Shown here piece after piece: positions 59,096 through 64,000 of a stretch of 64,000 bases of DNA. The position numbers and the translations under genes were made by a program. Under the pieces are notes generated by a model. That model had not been told where the DNA came from and ran no database searches. It worked only from the letters and a program-made list of their open reading frames with translations. Source of the DNA: Planctomycetota bacterium (lineage in GTDB: Bacteria; Planctomycetota; SZUA-567; H5-PLA8). Position 1 is the stretch's first letter. The number at the start of each line of letters is the position of its first letter. Where the stretch lies: assembly GCA_023150555.1 (NCBI GenBank), contig JAKLKQ010000003.1, forward strand, positions 62,001 to 126,000, in the 5' to 3' direction.

Positions 59096-59803
59096 TTACA
59101 TGCCCTCGCCGCCCTCGCCTTCTTTCGGCGGGACCTGTGGCTGCGGTTCGCCTTCGGTCTTGTGCTCACCCTCTGTCTTATGCTCGGCCGGGGGCTTCGG
59201 CGGCGCTGGCTTCTTGGGCGGCGCCAGCTCCTTGGTCAGGGCCGCGAGCTTATCCTTCAGTTCCTGCTCTTCCTTCACCAGCGGGCCGGCTTCGGCGTCG
59301 TCGGCCATGGCCTTGTTCAAGGCATCGTTCAACGCGGTGGTGGCGTCGGTCACCGCCTTGTTGGCCTCGGAGACGGCCTCGCTCTTCATCACCTTCGCCT
59401 TGATCTCGGCGATCTTCTTCGTCAGTTCCTTCTGCTTCTCGGTCAGCTGCTTCATCTCTTCCATCGCCGGACCGCCCTCGGGGTCGGCGGCGACCTGCTC
59501 GTTGATCTTGTCGTTCAGGACCTTCTTCGCATCGTTAAGCGCCTTCGTCGGCTCGGCGACGGACTCCGCCGCGGCGAACTTTCGCTTGGCGGCGTAGAGC
59601 TTCTGCGACAGCGCCCTCTGCTTGGCCTTGACCTCCTCCATCTCCTTCTTCACTTCGGCAGCGTCGCGATGCGGAGCCTCGCCTTCGGCCGCCGGCTGTT
59701 CACCGCCTTCGCCCCCTTCTTCCGCGAATGTCCCTGCCGCGCCGGACAGCGCAAGCATTACGGCTCCAAGCACGCCCAGCCACCACTTCGCACCCGCATT
59801 CAT
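59096..59803 (-). CDS. Secreted helical/coiled-coil protein of unknown function
   Basis: 235 residues from ATG at 59803 with GGGAGG upstream; the frame extends farther, but that part is not coding-like. Signal peptide about 1-26 (ending GTFAEE). From about 40 to 195 the protein is charged and helical, with two similar halves each built around Ala/Lys/Glu heptads: KALNDAKKVLNDKINEQVAADPEGGP and KAVTDATTALNDALNKAMADDAEAGP. These are clearly an internal duplication, about 55 residues apart. The tail is Pro/Lys/Glu low complexity with two copies of EHKTEG. No known family. Probably periplasmic or cell-wall associated. It ends in an intrinsic terminator. Confidence 0.7.
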   Translation of the reverse strand: MNAGAKWWLGVLGAVMLALSGAAGTFAEEGGEGGEQPAAEGEAPHRDAAEVKKEMEEVKAKQRALSQKLYAAKRKFAAAESVAEPTKALNDAKKVLNDKINEQVAADPEGGPAMEEMKQLTEKQKELTKKIAEIKAKVMKSEAVSEANKAVTDATTALNDALNKAMADDAEAGPLVKEEQELKDKLAALTKELAPPKKPAPPKPPAEHKTEGEHKTEGEPQPQVPPKEGEGGEGM

Positions 59804-59959
59804 TCCTTCGTCCTCCCTATTCAGGACCCACGGCCGGACACGGCATGGCGTGCCCGGTAACCTTCGACGGCGCACGACGCGCCTTATTCGACGGCTCCGA
59901 TCGGCCTTGAGCCGCTGAATTTTAGACACGCGCCCCGGCAGCGGCAACGGCGTTTGCCT

Positions 59960-60730
59960 TCACGGCCGACTGCGCCGGAAAGCCAGCGGTGACATGCCGG
60001 CCACCGAACGGAACTGCGTGGCGAAGTGTTGCGACGAACTGAAGCCCAGCTCGTAGGCGATCTCGGTCACCGAGCGCCGCGTGAAGCGCAGCAGACGCCG
60101 CGCCTCTTCCACGCGCGCCTGCATCTGGTAGCGCTTGGGCGTGATCTTCCGCGTCTTCTCGAAGTGCCGCGCGAGCTGCCGGTAGCTCAGCGGCAGCCCG
60201 GCGAGGACCTCGCGCGGGTGCTGCCCGGTGTAGACGGTCGCGTCCAGCGCCTGGCGGACGGACTCGGCCCAGGCCAGCGAGGGGTCGGCCGCGGCCTTCG
60301 GCGCCAAGCGGCTGGTCGCGGCGCGCAGGACCAGCCAGGCCATCGCCCAGCCCAGGTGCCCCAACAGCGCCTGCGCCTCCGGGCCCGGCGCGGCGATCTC
60401 CCGCTCCATGCAGCCGGCCAGCGTGCGCGCGTCGGCGGGCGCCTTGAGCGCGTACGAGTCCCCGCGCAGATGCGGGTTCGGGTCTCCGACGGCCGCGAAG
60501 TACACGCCCTGGTAGCCGTCGGCATCGGTCCACAATTCGAAGGCGCTGCCTTCGCGCAGCAGGGCCACGCTGCCCGGACCCAGGACCGCGCGGCCGCGCG
60601 CGTCGGAATAATTCAGCACGCCGGTGCGCACGAAGATGACCTGAAAGTGTTCGTAGTCCCGCGTGGCGAAGCGGTAGCACGGGGGCTGGGCCTTGCGACC
60701 AAAGGAGATATGAGGCTGTTGTTGTCTCAT
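59960..60730 (-). CDS. AraC-family transcriptional regulator
   Basis: 256 residues from ATG at 60730; an upstream in-frame start at 60769 is less likely. The N-terminal sensor (HFQVIFVRTGVLNYSDARG, SVALLREGSAFELW) is cupin-like. The C-terminal double helix-turn-helix reads PLSYRQLARHFEKTRKITPKRY and RSVTEIAYELGFSSSQHFATQF. It is divergent from the URO-D gene at 60812, only 81 bases away, and very likely controls it. Confidence 0.88.
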   Translation of the reverse strand: MRQQQPHISFGRKAQPPCYRFATRDYEHFQVIFVRTGVLNYSDARGRAVLGPGSVALLREGSAFELWTDADGYQGVYFAAVGDPNPHLRGDSYALKAPADARTLAGCMEREIAAPGPEAQALLGHLGWAMAWLVLRAATSRLAPKAAADPSLAWAESVRQALDATVYTGQHPREVLAGLPLSYRQLARHFEKTRKITPKRYQMQARVEEARRLLRFTRRSVTEIAYELGFSSSQHFATQFRSVAGMSPLAFRRSRP

Positions 60731-60811
60731 TTGTGTACACCAGCATGTCCCGATCCTGAACGATGTCAAGGGCTCGGACGGCTAACCTTTCCACATAAAG
60801 GAGGGCCACCC

Positions 60812-61951
60812 ATGACCGCCGTGAGCACGATGACCGACCGCGAACGCTACCTGGAGACGCTGCTGTTCGGGACGCCCGACCGTGTCCCCTTCGCGCCCGG
60901 GGGCCCGCGGGAATCGACGCTGGCCGCCTGGCGCACCCAGGGCCTGGGCGAGAAGGAGGACTGGTGGGCGGCCGTCTGCCGGCACGCGGGCGTTCCGGCC
61001 GGCACGCCCCGCACGCGCACGAACCCGGGCGTGAACTTCCGGATGATCCCCACGTTCGAGGAGAAGGTGCTGAGCCACGCCAACGGCCACTACATCGTCC
61101 AGGACTGGATGGGCAACATCACCGAGATCTCCGACCGCTACGACTACACCTACATCCGCAGCGCGATCGATTTCGTCACGCGCAAGTGGCACAAGTTCCC
61201 CGTCGAGAACCGCGCGGACTTCGAGGCGATGAAGAAGCGCTACGCGGTCGAGACGCCCGGGCGCTTTCCCGAGGACTTCAAGGCACGCTGCGCGAAGCTG
61301 CGCGAACGCGACTACGTCTGCGGCGTCTCGTTTTCGGGCCCGTTCTGGCAGCTGCGCGAGTGGTGCGGCTTCGAGCCCCTGTGCATGCTGCTGCTGGACG
61401 ACCCGGACTTCGCGCGCGAGATGATCGAGTTCTGGACCGAGTTCGTCTCGCGGACGCTGCGCCCGATCCTGGACGCCGGCGTGCTGGACGCGATCCACAT
61501 GAGCGAAGACATGGCCTACAAGGCACACCCGATGATCTCGCCGGAGATGGCGCGCACATTCCTGAAGCCCGCCTACGACCGCTGGATCGCCGAAGCGAAG
61601 GCCGCCGGCGTGCCCTTGATCGACATGGACAGCGACGGCAACATCGCGACGCTGATTCCCGTATGGATCGACGCCGGCATCAACGTCTGCGATCCGATCG
61701 AAGTCGCCGCGGGCAACGACCTGAACGTCTTCCGCCGCACCTTCGGTAAGAAGATGGCGTACAAGGGCGGCGTCGACAAGCGCTGCATCGCGGCGGGCGG
61801 CGCGACGATCGAGAAAGAGCTGGCGCGCCTGGCACCGGTGGTGAAGGACGGCGGCTACATCCCGGGCTGCGACCACGGCGTGCCGCCGGACATCGCGTGG
61901 CCCGACTTCCTGCGCTACGGCAAGCTGCTGGCCGAACTCACCGGCTGGTAG
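60812..61951 (+). CDS. Uroporphyrinogen decarboxylase-fold protein, copy 2
   Basis: 379 residues from ATG at 60812 with a strong AAAGGAGGG upstream; the frame is open farther, but only as antisense of the AraC gene. Opening MTDRERYLETLLFGTPDRVPF and later DPDFAREMIEFWTEF, SEDMAYKAHPMISPEMARTF, DMDSDGNIATLIPVWIDAGIN, DPIEVAAGNDL are URO-D superfamily features. The PGCDHGVPPDIAW end is common in members found beside AraC-type regulators in PVC bacteria. A methyltransferase role is usual for the superfamily, but the substrate is unknown. It is convergent with, and overlaps by 14 bases, copy 3. Confidence 0.8.
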   Translation: MTAVSTMTDRERYLETLLFGTPDRVPFAPGGPRESTLAAWRTQGLGEKEDWWAAVCRHAGVPAGTPRTRTNPGVNFRMIPTFEEKVLSHANGHYIVQDWMGNITEISDRYDYTYIRSAIDFVTRKWHKFPVENRADFEAMKKRYAVETPGRFPEDFKARCAKLRERDYVCGVSFSGPFWQLREWCGFEPLCMLLLDDPDFAREMIEFWTEFVSRTLRPILDAGVLDAIHMSEDMAYKAHPMISPEMARTFLKPAYDRWIAEAKAAGVPLIDMDSDGNIATLIPVWIDAGINVCDPIEVAAGNDLNVFRRTFGKKMAYKGGVDKRCIAAGGATIEKELARLAPVVKDGGYIPGCDHGVPPDIAWPDFLRYGKLLAELTGW

Positions 61952-63122
61952 CGCCGCGTCCGTTCTCGCGGTAGTGGCGCAGCCCTTCCAGCAGCGTGCG
62001 CACGTTGTCCGGATTGGTGCCGGGCGTGATCGAACTGCTCGCGCCGAGGAACAGCCCCGTGCGCGGGCCGTGCTGCACCAGCCATTCGAGCTGCCTGCGC
62101 ACGTCGGTGGTGGTGCCGTGCGGCAAGGTGGTCGTCACTGAGACGCCGGCCTGGATCAAGAGCGATCGCCCGGAACGGTCGGTCATGTGGCAGATGGCCT
62201 CGTAGTCCATCCCGCACTCGTACTGAAAGCCCTGGAAGCCGCTGACGCCCGCCTCGATCAGGCGCGGCACCATCTTCATCAGGTTCCCATCGCAGTGCCA
62301 CAGCAGCCGCACGTCCGCGTCGACGTAGGGCTTGATCGCGCGCGCGAAGTGTGGGAACCACATCCTGTCGAGTTGCTCGGCCTTCACGAACGTGCCCTGC
62401 CCGCTGGCCATGTCGTGGTCCAGGCGCAGGATGCGCGGCAGCCGCCCCAGTTCGTACGCGCGCACGGCGGCGGCGTTCTGCTTCTGCGCCAGTTCGCCTT
62501 GCAGCGCGAAGTCCTGCTCGAGGACGTCCGGGTACAACGCGAAGGCCATGAAGTAATTCACGTAGCCATAGGCGCCGTAGCGCAGCTTGGGGAAGTTGTT
62601 GTAACCCTTGCCGTAGGGCGCCTTGAGGATCGCGCCGCCGAAGATGCGCTGGGTGGCGGCTTCCGCCTCGACCAGTTCCGCCGCGAGAGCTTCCGCGTCG
62701 AGGGGCTCGGCGATCTGCCGCTCCAATTTCGGGAAGACGAAGCGCTCAAGGTGCTCGGCGACGGCCTCGGGCGAATCGATCGCGATCCCGTCGAGCACGA
62801 TCCGTTCGGCGCCGGTGGTGGCCGTTCGAGCGGTGGCCTTCCCGTAGCCGTGCTCGGCCATCGTCAGGGGGTTGCGCGGGATGAACTGGTCGATCTTGCA
62901 CGCGCCGATGCGGCGCTGGAAGTCGAGGTACACCGTCTCCGGGTCGGTCCGGTAGCTGCCCGGCGAATGCCCGGCGACTTCCTCCAGGAGCGGCACGTGC
63001 ATCAGGTTCAGGCCCGTGTTGGGAATGCCTCGGGTCGCGCGGCCTTCGATCGTCTCGGCGGCCAGCCGGGCGTTGGGCCCGAGTTCGATCGCAGAGCGGG
63101 TTTCGGTGAGTGACGCGGGCAT
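61938..63122 (-). CDS. Uroporphyrinogen decarboxylase-fold protein, copy 3
   Basis: 394 residues. The start at 63122 has AAAGGAGG upstream. More diverged than the other copies, with the family elements LLWHCDGNLMKMVPRLIEAGVSGFQ, YECGMDYEAICHMTDRSGR, and the C-terminal GLFLGASSSITPGTNPDNVR. The His of HCDGN sits where methyltransferase-type members keep a metal ligand. Function unknown beyond the superfamily. It is divergent from copy 4 at 63351 and overlaps the end of copy 2. Confidence 0.75.
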   Translation of the reverse strand: MPASLTETRSAIELGPNARLAAETIEGRATRGIPNTGLNLMHVPLLEEVAGHSPGSYRTDPETVYLDFQRRIGACKIDQFIPRNPLTMAEHGYGKATARTATTGAERIVLDGIAIDSPEAVAEHLERFVFPKLERQIAEPLDAEALAAELVEAEAATQRIFGGAILKAPYGKGYNNFPKLRYGAYGYVNYFMAFALYPDVLEQDFALQGELAQKQNAAAVRAYELGRLPRILRLDHDMASGQGTFVKAEQLDRMWFPHFARAIKPYVDADVRLLWHCDGNLMKMVPRLIEAGVSGFQGFQYECGMDYEAICHMTDRSGRSLLIQAGVSVTTTLPHGTTTDVRRQLEWLVQHGPRTGLFLGASSSITPGTNPDNVRTLLEGLRHYRENGRGATSR

Positions 63123-63350
63123 GGCGGATATCCTCCTTTAGGCTCCTGCGCTTCGCAGCCTACCCCAGCGCTGGGCGCTCCGGCCATGGACGGGCTTATC
63201 GAAGACCTGGATGCGCCAAGGGTTCGGCTGAATAAGCGAAAAAGACATGGGAAAATCGTTTATTCGCATAGCCCTCGCCGCCACAGGGGTTTACAAAGAT
63301 AGCGGGAGGCTCGGATTTACCGCGCGCCCCCATCCGGAAAGGAACGAGCT
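63123..63350. promoter_or_regulatory. Divergent promoter region of two URO-D genes
   Basis: 228 bases between the starts at 63122 (-) and 63351 (+). It includes AT-rich sequence around 63230-63265. No clear promoter boxes or operator symmetry were found. Confidence 0.35.
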
Positions 63351-64000
63351 ATGGCAGCCACCGCCACGATGACGACCCACGAACGCTTCGCGCGCATTTA
63401 CGACCACCGCGAGGCCGACCGCATCCCCGTGCTGGACTCGCCGTGGGCCACCACGCTGGAACGCTGGCGGCGCGAGGGCATGCCCGCGGACGTCTCGTGG
63501 GTCGACTACTTCGACCTCGACCGCGTGGCGCGCATCGGCGCCGACAACAGCCCGCGCTACCCCGAACGCATCGTCGAGGAGACCGGCGACTACATCGTGA
63601 AGACCTCGAGGTGGGGCGCGACGCTGAAGAACTGGAAGCACCGCACCTCGACGCCCGAGTTCTGCGGCTTCACCATCGTCGATCCCGACTCGTGGCGGAA
63701 GGCCAAGGCGCGCATGACGCCGGACCGCGACCGCGTGGACTGGGCGCGGCTGGAACGCGAGTACGCGGGCTGGCGCGAGCAGGGCGCGTGGATCGAGGCG
63801 GGCCTGTGGTTCGGCTTCGACGTGACGCATTCGTGGACGGTGGGCACCGAGCGCCTGCTGATGGCGATGATCGAGGAGCCCGAGTGGGTCGCGGACATGT
63901 TCAACCACTTCCTCGACGTGCACCTGGCGCTCTTCGACATGGTCTGGGACGCCGGGTACCGCTTCGACGCGGTGACGTGGCCCGACGACATGGGCTACAA
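63351..64000 (+). CDS. Uroporphyrinogen decarboxylase-fold protein, copy 4 (3' truncated by window edge)
   Basis: The first 216 codons of a gene that runs off the window, with GGAAAGGA before the ATG at 63351. It reads MTTHERFARIYDHREADRIP, the same opening as copies 1 and 2, followed by DVSWVDYFDLDRVARIGADN, IVEETGDYIVKTSRWGA, and EEPEWVADMFNHFLDVHLAL. The last visible part, DAVTWPDDMGY, corresponds to the SEDMAYK element of copy 2 and usually precedes the metal or substrate site. Confidence 0.8.
   Translation, partial: MAATATMTTHERFARIYDHREADRIPVLDSPWATTLERWRREGMPADVSWVDYFDLDRVARIGADNSPRYPERIVEETGDYIVKTSRWGATLKNWKHRTSTPEFCGFTIVDPDSWRKAKARMTPDRDRVDWARLEREYAGWREQGAWIEAGLWFGFDVTHSWTVGTERLLMAMIEEPEWVADMFNHFLDVHLALFDMVWDAGYRFDAVTWPDDMGY

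Overview
High-GC bacterial chromosome fragment. The gene content suggests a planctomycete or related PVC-type heterotroph: a Ser/Thr kinase carrying an extracytoplasmic DUF1080-like domain, many large secreted beta-propeller, Kelch and RTX proteins, three AraC and two GntR/LacI-type sugar regulators, four uroporphyrinogen-decarboxylase-fold (URO-D) proteins and a glycosidase cluster. No rRNA, tRNA, CRISPR array or transposase was found, so the phylum is inferred from gene families only.

Layout. 1-3413 (+): the end of a sarcosine-oxidase-like operon in the order alpha, gamma, beta, delta. 3424-5901: a secreted jelly-roll-like protein and a divergent membrane desaturase. 5932-14338 (-): a block of secreted proteins: a PQQ-type sugar dehydrogenase, a large RTX/thrombospondin-type-3 protein with a degenerate hydrolase head, a small internally deleted copy of it, and a subtilisin with a PKD domain. 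15173-18457 (+): the receptor-like kinase. 18489-25874 (-): a tight four-gene operon of FecR-like lipoprotein, beta-helix/PKD exoprotein, PqqD-like protein and gingipain-type (C25) peptidase. 26479-27375: two broken gene fragments lying back to back. 27389-31157 (-): GH95-like and GH4 glycosidases. 31158-35757: a repeat-rich stretch around an orphan small gene and the first of three paralogous propeller exoproteins (the others are at 35758-38586 and 45217-48132). 38628-41514: sialidase-like protein and divergent AraC regulator. 41579-45216: long coiled-coil zinc-ribbon protein and a CBM9-like secreted protein. 48180-49451: GntR/LacI-type regulator upstream of the third propeller gene. 49620-51210 (-): polysaccharide-export ABC transporter. 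51350-56908: atypical SDR, second GntR/LacI-type regulator, Kelch exoprotein. 56905-64000: URO-D proteins and AraC regulators, with one coiled-coil secreted protein; the last URO-D gene runs off the window.

How it fits together. The right half reads as loci for sensing and degrading glycans (glycosidases, sialidase, CBM9, propellers, one-component regulators). The left half is dominated by exported proteins. The most unusual feature is a C-terminal module of about 140-150 residues shared by otherwise unrelated secreted proteins (sugar dehydrogenase, RTX protein, subtilisin, beta-helix protein, plus a remnant in the mini-gene). One of these carriers sits in the same operon as a C25 peptidase, the family that contains the type IX sortase PorU. 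A dedicated sorting or surface-anchoring route for these proteins is a testable hypothesis, not a demonstrated function.
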